Position numbers and translations under genes: made by a program
Assembly (NCBI GenBank): GCA_950295325.1
Contig: OX485809.1
Span: 12,092,001 to 12,152,000, forward strand
Source: Polytrichum commune
Taxonomy: Eukaryota; Streptophyta; Polytrichopsida; Polytrichales; Polytrichaceae
Reading direction: 5' to 3'
DNA length: 60,000 nucleotides
The notes under the pieces: model-generated
What the model was told of the DNA's origin: nothing
Database searches by the model: none
Seen by the model: the letters and a program-made list of their open reading frames with translations, nothing else
Shown: positions 46,580-58,335 of the stretch, in pieces
Layout: each line of letters starts with the position of its first letter
How positions within the stretch are numbered: the first letter of the stretch is position 1

Positions 46580-48430
46580 GGGGGACTACACGTGCAAAAG
46601 GTGGGTATGATGGGAGAAACTAGGGGGAGGTGGTGGGCATGGAGCTAAGGTGACGACATGGCCTGGGCAATAGGACAAAGTAGGATAATTTAATTGAAAA
46701 GCAAAAAATCGTATTTGTCTTTTTGCTTAAAGCAATCCATAGGGTATGGTCCGGGTTTTGGGGGCTTATGAACATGGGCATGGGCATACATGCATATGTT
46801 GGGTACACAAGGCATGGGCATAGGGTTGCATGGTTGCATGGGGGTGGGGTTGGGTTCATCCAGAATTTGCACGGGTACAATGGACTAAGACAACATGACT
46901 CCAAACTAGTTAAGAGAGGATATAGCAGTTACAAATTAGCCTCCGTTTCACACCAAGTTTTGTCATTCACACAAACATGCGAGAAATAAAAACTGGGTTT
47001 CAATGTGGCCCATGATTTGACGTGTTGAGTTTCCCAAATTCCCCAACCTATCTTCTGTAACATTCTTAGCCTTCGTCCTCTTCTTGTTGCCTTACACGCT
47101 CAATAGGGTCCCATCCATGGTGCTAACCCCCACGGCTCTCCTTCTGTCCATGGACCAATTACTCATGAGACTTTGATGTGGGGAAAGGCCCTCCGTCCGT
47201 ATGTCAGTTGTAGTAGTTGTGTTGTAGGAGCTAGGTCATCGCATTCTTTGAAGCATTCTTCAATATCCTTTATGGGAAGCTTTTGCTAGCCAATTGCAAA
47301 CTATGTGGCCACCGTGGTCATGAACTTTATTGTACTTTATGTAGTGACCTCACAACCATGCTGTAAATGCTTGCACATTTTGACGAAATTCAAAAGACCG
47401 ACACGGAGGATTCATCAACAACCAAGTCCATTTTGTGCACAAATCTCATAAGCTAATATTCCATTCATCCCACATGTTGTTCATACTACCTAACATCAGG
47501 ATTGGTTGGATAGTAGGGGGTCGTTCTTCACTGTTCAAGGAGAGAGAACTAATTCTTCTCTATCTTGGGGGGGAGGGAGGTTGGACTCTTCATTGGAAAC
47601 CTAAATGATGTGTGTGGGTGACTATGATACAAAACTCCTATATACAAACTGTTCATAAATATAAAAAAATGTATATGTTTTAACAATAAGCTAGAAAATA
47701 AACTCATGTAGTTAAACAAAGCTTTCTAATGTTCTGTGATAAATGTCTTCACTAAGTAAAAATAAAAATAATGAAATAAATAATCATTTATTACCTATAC
47801 AATCTGCTTTCACTTTTTGATGAGAAAGTTATTGAAGATATTTTTATCTATAGGATGTAACTCATAATAATGTGACCCTAAAACACACATCATTGACATT
47901 AAGGAGATAATGACATCTAAATTCACCATCATATGATCAATTAAATCATACGTTCACTTAGACCCATTTGATTCTTAATACCAACGTAACCTTATCTCCA
48001 TATGCAAAAGACGGGAGGTGTCTCTACAATTGCATCAAACAATAAAGACAACAAAACATATTCTTGAGAGAAAAATTAAAGGGAATTGCCAAGCACTGCA
48101 AGAGCCTCCAATTTGTAAAAACCTAGAATGCAAATGCATGAGAACTATAACAAGGATGGACAAGGCGGTCTTTGGGGACTAATACCATCTGACAATAAGG
48201 GGGCAAAATGTAAATTGGATGAGACTAGCACATTTATTGTCAATATTTTCTCTAAACCTTACGACCCTATTTTGTATATGTCCATCTATTTCAAGATTTT
48301 AAAATGTCCCTAAATGTACCAAGTAGAAAAAACAACAATGTCCCTTCTTATACTCACGTTAGTTATACGTGGTATGAGGAGTCCACCCCCGAGCCTTCGC
48401 CATGGATACTTAGGTGTTAAAGTCAAATAG
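46580..48430. repeat. Diverged dispersed repeat, copy B (partner at 30160-31410)
   Basis: Collinear with copy A, see there. It is about 600 bp longer because of an extra segment near 46960-47560. Short open frames in the catgggcat-rich part arise from its repetitive composition. Confidence 0.65.
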
Positions 48431-50608
48431 CACATTTGTGAAGATTACAATTATGATATTAGGGCATCAACTACAAGATACCCATGTTTCTGTTACATGA
48501 CCACAATTGAAGACGATTACTAGAAGTCAAGCACACAAGTGAAATGCAACCTCTAATTGCAAAAATTTGCTCCTTAAATATCACCAACCATGCCATATCT
48601 AACAACACATCATTATCTCCATTCCTACGCATGTTCTTCAATTCATGAGGTTCATCAAAATGGGGATACTTAGTTAGGTTTTTTCTATGACTTGAAATAA
48701 CCAAAACCCAAGGTATAGACTCTTAAGGAAGGCCTACCTAGAGTTTAATTATTACAGGCATTTGTCACATTACAATTCATTAATTAGACAAAAGGGTTGT
48801 TATTTCACTTTAAAAACACTACTCAAATGTCTTTCACTTTTCTTTCTCTGAAGGGTTCCTCTCGGGACCTCTCTCCTTTTCACTTAGTCTTGTCATTGAT
48901 TATGGTATGTAAATTTTCATTTCTTGACAGTAAAGTTTGACAATAGTTTTTGGTAACAATGATCTTCTGAGTGTAACAATTGTCTTTTTAACCATTGGCC
49001 AATGCATCTTCAAATCACAACAAGCTCTCTCTGTAATTGGTCAATGTTAATTCCAATGCAAGACAAATTGTTTATTCATTACTTCCAAACTTTAATTATT
49101 ACTTGCAATTAATCAATCAATAGCTAAGAACCAAGGTCAAGCTATAGTCTAGATTGCCCTGCACAACTTGCAACAACAACAGTGACGACCATGGTAGCAA
49201 ACAAAACAAATAGTCAATCTAGTTAACTTGCATTTCATTCACATAGATCAAAGTTCTTGGACTAGATATTAATCCAAGGTTCCTACTCAACCTAGGACAA
49301 CTCATGCATAAATCTTCTTGAGGACCCAAAGTTCATCCTTACTAGGTGACAAACCATATCTTTATTATTATTCATCCCCATAATTACTCAACTGATCTAA
49401 ATTCTATTCTCATCATCTTCAGTTGGTAAGAGGGTTCATTCAACTCAACTTCTACAGACACCAACAAGACTATAGTCCTTCTCTCAACTATAATCACAAT
49501 TCTAATAACATGATCCTTCATACTCTTCACCTTCCACAAGCTTTAGCAATAGTCAAGTGGCCTCTTTCTCAAATTGACCTTTGTCCTTCTCTCTCCCTAA
49601 CACTTAATATGCCTTTCACATGACTTAATTGCACTCAAGTGATTCCTTTCCTTTGGTAACTTGTGGCCTCTCAACTTTACCATACCATAGGGTCTTTCTT
49701 CCTCTCAATCAACAATGATTTCTGTCATCTTCATCCATATATTGTGTTTATACATTGTCTTATCTTAGTCACTTGAGATTCTTTCTCTTAGTGCTAACCA
49801 ATTATAGTTTAACTTTACTTCCAATTCTTGAACATCTTTCATATCACCTTCTTTGGCCAATGATTTGACACGGGTTGTCTTTCACTTCTTATGGATATGT
49901 TCATTGCTATGAGCTTCATCTTTTCACTCACAGATTACTTCACTCAACTACTTGTGGGCTAATTGTTTTATTCTCATAGTAGAATATCCAAACTTTTGTC
50001 AAACTATATTCATGGCATCCTTCCCTAATTCAATATATATCGACGCAACATTCCTACACTAAGCAAACTAACAATAGTTCTCACCTGGATGTACATCACA
50101 TTCCGATCACATTCAACTATGGTCATATTCTCATTTCTACCAAACAATGATACATGTATGCTCCACACAATATTTTGATAATAGTATTAAGTTTGGGAAT
50201 CACTCCCTTCGACAATTGTTTTCTTAGCTTCACATCCTCTAAGAAGAAAGGTTGATTAACTAAGTCAGGAATTTGGGCAATTGAGAGTGTGTGCCCACCC
50301 TTTGGTAGCTTGTTCAAGAACTATGAGCTACAGAGAGATGTCTTTTTTATTGTCTATAGCCTGAGACCTAACCAAATTCTATTCCCTTCAGAGTTTGAGA
50401 GCTTGTGGGAGGAGGTCACTGTAGATGGCTATCAACACCTATTGACAAAGATCTTAGTGCGAGGAGAGTTGAATCTGCAAGACATGTTCAAAAGATTTTA
50501 GATTATTGCTGACCTAGGTGTCCATGTCTTTTTATATTATAGTCAGTTGGAGTTAACCCTAATCACAAAACGGCAATTAGTCGTGAGTGCGGAGGCAAAC
50601 CCTCCCTT
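48431..50608. other. Intergenic, AT-rich, no gene seen
   Basis: No gene, RNA gene or clear repeat supported. T/C-rich stretches at 49400-49950 give short chance frames. Confidence 0.5.
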
Positions 50609-50639
50609 CACTACAACAAATCTTGTCCAATCCAACCAT

Positions 50640-51130
50640 GGTATCAATGACTCACTGTCCTAAACAACTCATTAAACGACTGTGACGCCTACTCAAGTCA
50701 CCTTCTGTGACGTGGCTAACATGTGAGTCATTGTTTAGTCATTTAAATGACTAAAGATGAACTCTGTTGACCACCGCACAACATACTCATTTTATGTCTA
50801 CCAAATTTCATCCACTACATCCATTCGTGTATGACGTGGATAGAATATCATGACTTGGCAAATTGTTAGTCATTATCTGGTTGTGATTTAACGACTACGT
50901 GTATACTATTATTTCAAAATAACACAAATATGTGATGTGGCACTTACATCCCTCTAATGACGTGGAAATTAGGGATTAATTGACTGAACATTATTCTCGA
51001 TAATAGTGACGTGTCAAAAGAATGACTACGACTTCCGACCTCAATGACTGACTCACACGCCCGCCAAGAGTGGGATGACGTGTACAAGCGTTTAGTCATT
51101 GTTCAGTTACTGAAATGACTCGTGGATGAC
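50640..51130. repeat. Left subterminal region with AGTCATT-type motifs
   Basis: At least eight copies of agtcatt or its complement aatgact in both orientations, plus gacgtgg and acgacta motifs. CACTA transposases bind clustered short subterminal motifs, so these are the likely sites (inference). Confidence 0.55.
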
Positions 51131-52256
51131 ATGTGCAAGCGACAACCCCAAATATTGATTTACGGTTAGTTATTCATCGTCCAACTCATCCATGCCGGTA
51201 TGATGTGCCAAGACAACTCTCACATAGCAATTGTACAGTCATTTATGTGTTGCCCTTGACCAACCCATACTTAACTATGACTCTCCAACAGATTGCAAGT
51301 ACATATATGGAAGATATACATTGCCAAGGTACACATATGATGCATGTCTAAATCCATATGTTCAATGGCGGGCACTGGGCAAGAACAATCCTTTTCATTT
51401 TCATGCCACGTACTCGATGACGTGGACGTCTGAGTCATAGTGGAGTTGTAGTTCAGTGACAATATTGTTGAATACAACCACTAAGGACATTTGTGATCCC
51501 AGCTAGGCTTCTATAAAAACAAACACCTAAAATTTAGCTACTGCTAAGGAGTTATCGGAATCTGATAGTTCTATGGCTCCCACCAATGACGCTGTGGTGG
51601 GCGGGGGAGGCACATGGTTTGCCAATTGCATGCCATCCGTCTCTTCGGTGGTGGTCATGAAGACATCTTGTGTGCTTTGTTCATGTCTTTGAGAGCGTGC
51701 CTCCTTTGCCAAAACTACTTTCCACCCCGGTTTCCGCACTTCGTCTGACCAAAATACTTGAGTCGCTTGGCTAGGAAATATGAACGGATCCAACATTTGA
51801 GGAACCCTGTGGCGGAAATTCACGACCATGAATCCAGCCTCGTCTCTTACATACGTTGGGTTGCCCCGATTGTCAAATTGCTTCATCCACTCGCACCTAA
51901 GAAGTATGACATGTGTACGAAGTGGCCCATAGTTCAATTTGAGTATATCCTTTAGTACTCCCACATAGTTCAATGTCACCTCCTCCGAACCCACGGAGGG
52001 CATGTGAAACACAGAGACAACACCGCTGTCGTAAGTTTTTAACGTCCTGGACTGTTGGTCCTCCACCCGAAAGTGGTTTCCATATGCCTTCATCCTCGTA
52101 TAACGTGTGGCTAACTGTGACAGTCTGCTGCACATCAGAACCCTATCCATGTCATCCTCATCGTTCGGGTCCACAGGGTGATTGCATACTACGTCTTTAA
52201 TCCAGTTTTCAAAAGCCGAAGTGTTGGGATTCGCCTCCTGTTCCACTTTCCATTGC

Positions 52257-52547
52257 CTGTACATCCAACCAATCATTCAGTACTCATTCACCAGTCGCTC
52301 AATAGTCGCTCATAAGTCATTCACTGGTCCTTCACCAGTCGATAATTAGTCGCTCATAAGTCATTCTCTGATCATTCACCAGTCACTCACTAGTCGCTCA
52401 TTAGTCATTAACTAGTCATTCATGAGTCATCCATGACTCATCCGCTTGCTCAGACATTAATCATTTACAGCGGCGTTCATGTTTTGCAAAACAACAGGGC
52501 ACATTGACACAAGAATGTGCAATCAGAAAAAACACGGTTACATTCAC
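52257..52547 (-). repeat. TNP2 intron 2, filled with AGTCATT/CTAGTCGCT repeats
   Basis: GT...AG on the minus strand, phase 2. About 52276-52445 is a degenerate array of phrases such as agtcattcac, cagtcgctca, tagtcgctcat and catgagtcat, about twelve in 170 bases, all related to the subterminal motifs. Confidence 0.75.
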
Positions 52548-53446
52548 CTATGCAAAGGTGCCATGAGGGATAAATTCGTCAAAACATATTGGTGGGCTAC
52601 ATCTCTCAATGCTGGTGTCATCAAGTACTTTGTTCCTGCCCCTTCTAGCACCTCCTCTGCATCTCCGTACTCCTCATCCGCATCCCATACTCGACGGTCA
52701 ACCACTTCAAACTTGTGTAGATATTCCGTGATGAAACCTAGGCATTCATCCCTCGCGTAACCCTCCGCCATGCATGCCTCCGGTGTTGCCATGTTCTGAA
52801 CATAATGCTTTAGGGTTTTCATGTATCTTTCAATAGGATACATCCACCTTGTGGAGACGGGACCACACATGTCCAATTCATCGACAAGGTGATACAATAA
52901 ATGCATCATAATGTCAAAAAATGAGGGAGGGAAATGAATCTCCAGAAGTGCCATGCTCCGTGCAACGTCCGCCTGTAGAGCTTCAAACTCCAATGGGTTC
53001 CAAACACTCCCACATATCCTTCGGAACACTTTCGAAATCCTCATCACCGCCATTCGTGGACCAGGTTGTAAAAGACCTCGTAGGGCTAGCGGCATGATTT
53101 GCTGCATAAGTACATGGTAGTCATGCGACTTTAAACCCCCGAATGTCCTCTTCCGTACGTACTGAGCCATGTTGGAAACATGTCCTGATGGTGTCTTCAG
53201 GTTCTCGATAACACTGGCAAATACTTCGAACTCTTCGCTTGTCAACACATACGGGGCCGCCGGTTTCAACATTTTCCCATTTTTCCTTGGGTGGGGAATG
53301 AGCCACAAATGCGGCCTGATGCCTCTGCGTTGCAGGTCCCGGCAGACCTTTACTGTGTCCTTGTGTCCTGTGACGGTCTTCAATATGTTCTTCGAAAAGT
53401 TTGCCTTACAATGTATAACATCCAGCGTGTATCGTATGAGCAGATC

Positions 53447-53917
53447 CTGGCAATATAGTCCTATATTAGTTAGTGAAAGGACCGTGCACAAACTCGTCAA
53501 ATAACGACTATGATTATGACTGCCGTTTACGTCGTTGATGGCTACAACGACTACTAATTTTCTGTCATTGTGGACGTATTGTAACGCACCGACTGTCCTA
53601 ATGGATGGGACGTGAGAGCATATAGTCTCGTCTGTATTGCCACGTTTCCATTTCTATAGTTTTCTCGTAGTCATTTCCATTGGTTGAACATATGTATTGT
53701 AAACGACTTTCAAACGACTATGAATATAGGCATGTGTCCATGTGTATGGTAAACGACTATTCTGCTACTACTCAACAACTAAATTCTACTGACACGTGCA
53801 CATGGATATGCCATCTGTGAGCACATTGAGTCATTTTTTTACTCCTTTTTAAGTTGGACATGTCGTTCAGTGTGAGGATGCATACAACAATTGAGTCAAA
53901 GCAGCTGGATCATATAC
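53447..53917 (-). other. TNP2 intron 1
   Basis: Donor GGAAG|GTATAT and acceptor TTGCCAG|GATCTG on the minus strand, phase 0. It joins LPYWK to DLLIRYTLDV, exactly the uninterrupted motif seen in TNP2 relatives. It carries several aacgacta motifs. Confidence 0.75.
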
Positions 53918-55749
53918 CTTCCAATAAGGCAGGTTGTGTAAGATGCTCCTCCTTTTCACGCCGTGTGTTTTGGAGGGGTCTCCAGCGGCGCCTTCTTTGT
54001 TGCCTGCATCCAACCAGGTTTGATACTTGGTGGCTCGCTGCACTTGCTCATCTGCATTAACCACATTGGGCTTACCTCGAACTTCTATACGTCCATTGAA
54101 GTGGTCTTTCATTTCCGGTGATCTCCACCGATCGTCATGGGCAAGCCACCTCCTTGTGTCTGTATAGGTTTGCTTTCCAAGTTCGATAGAATGTTCACCT
54201 TTAAAATGAGGCCCACACACAGGACATGTCGCATAGCCTTGATGTGCAACACCTGCAACTGTCCCATAACCGGGAAAATCGTGTATGGTCCACAATAAAA
54301 CTGCTCTAAGTTTGAAGGCCCTTGACCCACCTCTTTGAGCACATCATAAGCATCCACACCCTTCCATAGTTGGATCAACTCCTCTACCAATGGTTCCAAA
54401 TACACATCGAAGAATTGAGATGTCACAGACTGTTTTCCTGGGATTAGCAACGCCAACATTATGAAAAATTTCTTCGTAGTCATCCATGGGGGTATGTTGT
54501 AATTCAACAACATTACCGGCCATGTACTACAACTTGTACGTTGCAACTTGAAAGGGTTTACTCCATTGGCTGCCATTCCTAAGTGAATGTTGCGGTCTTC
54601 CTGGCCAAAACTAGAATCTACATTTTCATGTACGTGTTTCCATGCCTTTGAATCACAAGGATGTCTTACCAATCCATCACTGCTTATGTTCTTTGCATGC
54701 CACACCATGAGTTCAGATATTGTGGGTGTACGGAACATGCGTCTTAGTCTTGGAATGAGGGGAAACTGTCTGAGTACTTTCCAAGGCCTCTGTTTATTGG
54801 CCTCGTCTTTGTAACGTGGTTTCTTACACTTTGGACAATGAGTTGCACCTTCATATTGCCCTCTAAATAATACACAACCTGCTTGGCACGCATGAATTGT
54901 ATTGTAATTCAATCCTAATTTTGAAATCAAGCCTTTTGCAGCATGGAGGTTTTTGGGTAGCATATTCTCACTGGGGAGTAGGTCTTCGCGGAAGAGGGTG
55001 AATAGCTGGTCCGCAAACTTGTTGCTCACACCATGGACCGTACACAATGTCATTATCAATATCGTGGCGGCCAACACCGAAGACTTGGCGCCATGGTACA
55101 ACTCCTCAATTGCTTCTTCCAACTCGTGTGGATCGCCATAATTGTGCTCCTCTGCAATGCTACCTCCATTCTCCCCCAAAACCTCGTCCTCTAGCTCATC
55201 GTCAGAAAATTCGTGGTCATCCTGGGCCAGCTCATCCACGACTGTGAAGGCACCCATTACTATGTCCTCCAACTTCTCTTCCAATGTAGAGGGGGGGGGG
55301 GGGCTGGTGCCTCATCAATTTCTTGGAATGCGTCCTCAACCATCGTATGCATATCCAACCCTTCGTCAATGTGTCCGTCATGTGCTCCTGGGGATCTCCT
55401 AAGCTCTTGTTCCCACTCCTCATCGGAGCCGTCCCTCTCTCCAGGCCCCCTCCACACTCTGAAGCTGGGTTCCCTCCCATTTCGGATTAGATGGTCCTTC
55501 ACTTTCGCAATAGAGCATTGAACTCGTCCTTTGCATTTTGAGCATGGGCAATGAATTCGTCTCAAGCCATACAATCTGGCCCTCTCTTGCTCCCTCCTCC
55601 ACAGACGGTCGTCTCGAAGTTGTTGCCGTCTCCTGTCACTAAGAGGGAGTCTTCGAATGTCCATGTAACCTGCAGGCTTGCCACTATGCACATATTAGGT
55701 ACTTTAATATTCGGCCCCTGAACATGGTTGTATCCACCCATTTCATGGT

Positions 55750-56870
55750 TGTTCATCTGTCATAAACTGGTCGTAGACTACTCACACACTAATCGTTCAC
55801 GTGTAATCATACATATCTAAACACGTGGGCACTCATGCACTAGTCATCGCCGTGTCATTTACTAGTCATTCACTAGTCAGCAACCTTGACTAGTTGGTCA
55901 GAGGGTATATGCCCCCTTCTTGTGGTTTGCCAATCGCAAATTACTGTGAGATGAGTGCATCCCTTGAATTAAGTTGTAGGTTCTATCCTCATACTACATA
56001 AATCTCCTGAAATATAGGGGAAACCATTAAAGAAAAAAGTGCAAGGACATCTACACGTAACCATGTGGGCTTGGAAACACCACGATCTCAATTAGTTGTG
56101 CACGAGGATCTCTACTGGTTATGCACAAAATGGACATTAGGTGAGTCCACACTCCTCAATAGTTTGCATTCTTCACTAATTGCGGGGGGGGGGGGGGGGG
56201 GGAGGGGACCGACAGTTAGTAACATATGACCCGGTTGAGTTTGAGAAATCACAAGCTGAAGTTCTATACTACAAGACATTTGCCAATCATGCTAAGGAAT
56301 ATTATAGAGTAGACCCCATTTGAATAAAGGAAAACTGGAGCATGGCAACATGTAGCTGATTGGACTATTAAGAATGTGTCGAGGGTTGGTCCCTCCATTC
56401 AATACGTTGTAGACGTTTGTGGGGACAAACATGTTGTTGGGTAGTACATATATTTTCAGCACATAGGACGATATATTTTAACCATGCTGATAAGTTCCAC
56501 TCCTAGCTCTAACCTGGCGAAATTATCCTCCAAATAATAAAGATGGCTATGCACATGTCTTGGGCCAGAGGTTTGACTCAACAACAAGAACATATTTCAT
56601 GAGCTTATAGGGTTGTGGCGTCTGACCAGGGGTTCGATTATCACTAGTCTCTTAGTAGTCAGAAATTGGTCATAAGCTAGTCATTCAGTAGTCATTCCCT
56701 AGTCAATCAACAATGACTTCCCAGTCGCTCAAGAGTGACTCACTAGTCGTTACTTAGTCGTTCTTCAAATTGGAACGCTATGCGTATGGAAACCCTAGCT
56801 TAAGTCCATGTATCCGTTAGAGCGCCGCCCCTAAATACACAACACTCCATCGCCCTGGCGTATTGCCACT
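55750..56870. repeat. Right-side AGTCATT/CTAGTC motif region and G19 run
   Basis: Two clusters of agtcattcactagtc-type phrases (55750-55900 and 56640-56765) probably represent the right subterminal part of the CACTA element. A run of 19 G lies at 56184-56202. No coding sequence is seen here. Confidence 0.45.
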
Positions 56871-56925
56871 GCGGGATGAAGGCACGAGGCTCCAATACGG
56901 TCCACTGTTTTGAGCAAAGAATACC

Positions 56926-57117
56926 ATGGTACCTACACCGTCACCTTCGACGATGCCTTGTACCAAGAATGGAGTTGGCCAGTGTGGAAGCATGCGAGGT
57001 GCTCAACACGACAATGGCGACGTGGACAGGTGCTCTTACGAACTGGAGCGTGACAAACGTGTTGCCAAACTTAGGGAGCTGATGAGGCCAATGGAACAAG
57101 CATCAATGAGTTTGTGA
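56926..57117 (+). CDS. Candidate first exon of a second, unidentified CACTA-type protein
   Basis: An ATG-started frame ends with SYELERDKRVAKLRELM. Similar YE.ER..RI..N...L motifs stand near the start of the accessory protein (TNP1/Transposase_24 neighbours) of some plant CACTA elements, which is why I list it. A possible donor (ttt|gtgagtgtc) lies at its end. It would be divergent from the TNP2 gene. Downstream exons are not recognised, and the 133 bp minisatellite follows. The assignment is weak. Confidence 0.25.
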   Translation: MVPTPSPSTMPCTKNGVGQCGSMRGAQHDNGDVDRCSYELERDKRVAKLRELMRPMEQASMSL

Positions 57118-57606
57118 GTGTCTCTTACCTTTGTTTTTGAAGCTTGAATTTTCCGAGCATGAGAGTGTTGTCGTGGGTAAATTCCGTTGGTAAAATTTGC
57201 TGCTCCGAGGTAAATTCCGTGGGCCTCGCTGCTCCGGGAATCTCGGAGCTCCGCGAATGTCGGGGAAGGGTCAAGCCATACTCGATTGTCTGTATTTGGT
57301 GTGTGGGGCACTTGGCAGCACGTGGCGCTATCACAACCCTTGGAACCAACGGCCCAGATGTGGTCAACACATCTGAGACTTGGTAGAGGGGATGGTGTCT
57401 CTCCCGCATGGTTTGGGGTAGGGTTTCGACACTTCTTTCCAGCACCGTGACGATGGATTCGTGATCTGCAAAATTATGGTAAGCACTCTCCCTGGTTTGT
57501 TGGTGAGGGTTTGTTTCTGCTCAATGTGTGGTTTGTGAACGAGGATTTAGGGTGGGTTAAAATGGTGTGTTTGTGTAGTTGATTTTGGGTCAAATCTAGT
57601 CGTCTT
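57118..57606. other. GC-richer spacer, unassigned
   Basis: Contains repeated gtaaattccg phrases and ggagctccgcg. Overlapping short frames occur on both strands with no family likeness. It might be leader or intron of a gene that continues either side. Confidence 0.35.
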
Positions 57607-58335
57607 GATGGGTGAGGGTTTGATTTGGATTTTGTTGAGGGATGTGGTGAGGGTTGAGGGCACAATGTGCTCTTCTTGAGGGTGGAAGGTTTAGGGTTAG
57701 AGAGGGTTGTTTAGATTTTAGCTCAAATCTGGTTTACTTGATGGGTGAGGGTTTGATGAATCCTTTGTTGGGGGATGTGGTGAGGGTTGAGGGCACAATG
57801 TGCTCTTCTTGAGGGTGGAAGGTTTAGGGTTAGAGAGGGTTGTTTAGATTTTAGCTCAAATCTGGTTTACTTGATGGGTGAGGGTTTGATGAGTCCTTTG
57901 TTGGGGGATGTGGTGAGGGTTGAGGGCACAATGTGCTCTTCTTGAGGGTGGAAGGTTTAGGGTTAGAGAGGGTTGTTTAGATTTTAGCTCAAATCTGGTT
58001 TACTTGATGGGTGAGGGTTTGATGAATCCTTTGTTGGGGGATGTGGTGAGGGTTGAGGGCACAATGTGCTCTTCTTGAGGGTGGAAGGTTTAGGGTTAGA
58101 GAGGGTTGTTTAGATTTTAGCTCAAATCTGGTTTACTTGATGGGTGAGGGTTTGATGAATCCTTTGTTGGGGGATGTGGTGAGGGTTGAGGGCACAATGT
58201 GCTCTTCTTGAGGGTGGAAGGTTTAGGGTTAGAGAGGGTTGTTTAGATTTTAGCTTAAATCTGGTTTACTTGAGGGTTGAGGGTTTGATTCCCACTTTTT
58301 TGAGGGATGTGGTGAGGGTTGAGGGCGCAATTTGT
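57607..58335 (+). repeat. 133 bp minisatellite, about 5.5 units, each with a telobox-like motif
   Basis: Units begin gatgggtgagggtttgat at 57609, 57740, 57873, 58006 and 58139, with a sixth partial from 58272. Spacing of the central units is exactly 133. Central units are almost identical, while first and last are diverged. Each complete unit contains gtttagggttagagagggtt, which includes the plant telomere-like TTTAGGGTT (telobox on the other strand). Confidence 0.95.

Larger units (their letters stand above)
51527..55664 (-). pseudogene. TNP2-type CACTA transposase gene, three coding blocks, two frameshifts
   Basis: Minus-strand domain order is that of plant TNP2 proteins. N-terminal transposase-associated domain (55664-55330: CPCSKCKGRV, VKDHLIRNG). 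Transposase_21 core (55250-53918: CPKCKKPRYK, LMVWHAKN, then WTIHDFPGYG and CPVCGPHF). DUF4218 (53446-52548: HYHVLMQQIMPLALRGLL-like DYHVLMQQIMPLALRGLL, MYPIERYMKTLKHYV). DUF4216 (52256-51527: AYGNHFRVEDQ, YDSGVVSVF, DPFIFPSQATQVFWSDE). Introns at 53447-53917 (471 bp) and 52257-52547 (291 bp) have GT-AG borders and restore the domain frames. Frame is lost at a run of 13 C (minus strand; 55291-55303) and again near 54311-54322. The role would be to cut the element's ends in the nucleus. Either break could be an assembly error in part, but as given the gene is dead. Confidence 0.85.
50609..56770 (-). mobile_element. CACTA (En/Spm-type) transposon; right terminus not found
   Basis: The left terminus is CACTACAACAAATC, classic for plant CACTA elements. 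It is followed by about 500 bp of subterminal DNA rich in agtcatt/aatgact and acgactac/cgtgac phrases. A TNP2-type gene occupies 51527-55664. Similar agtcatt/ctagtc phrases reappear at 55750-55900 and 56640-56765, so the right subterminal region probably lies there. No TAGTG end matching the left was found, so the right limit is a guess and could lie further right or be deleted. Confidence 0.65.

Noticed and set aside
46620-46989. Frames on both strands full of Met/His/Gly
   Set aside because: Composition artefact of the catgggcat-rich dispersed repeat, also present at 30.3 kb.
55142-55521. + strand Ser-rich frames over the TNP2 N-terminus
   Set aside because: Antisense shadows of the acidic and Arg-rich part of the transposase.
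55260-56202. Long G runs as functional G-quadruplexes
   Set aside because: They are simple homopolymers (13 and 19 G) with no multi-run structure, unlike the tract at 31.7 kb.
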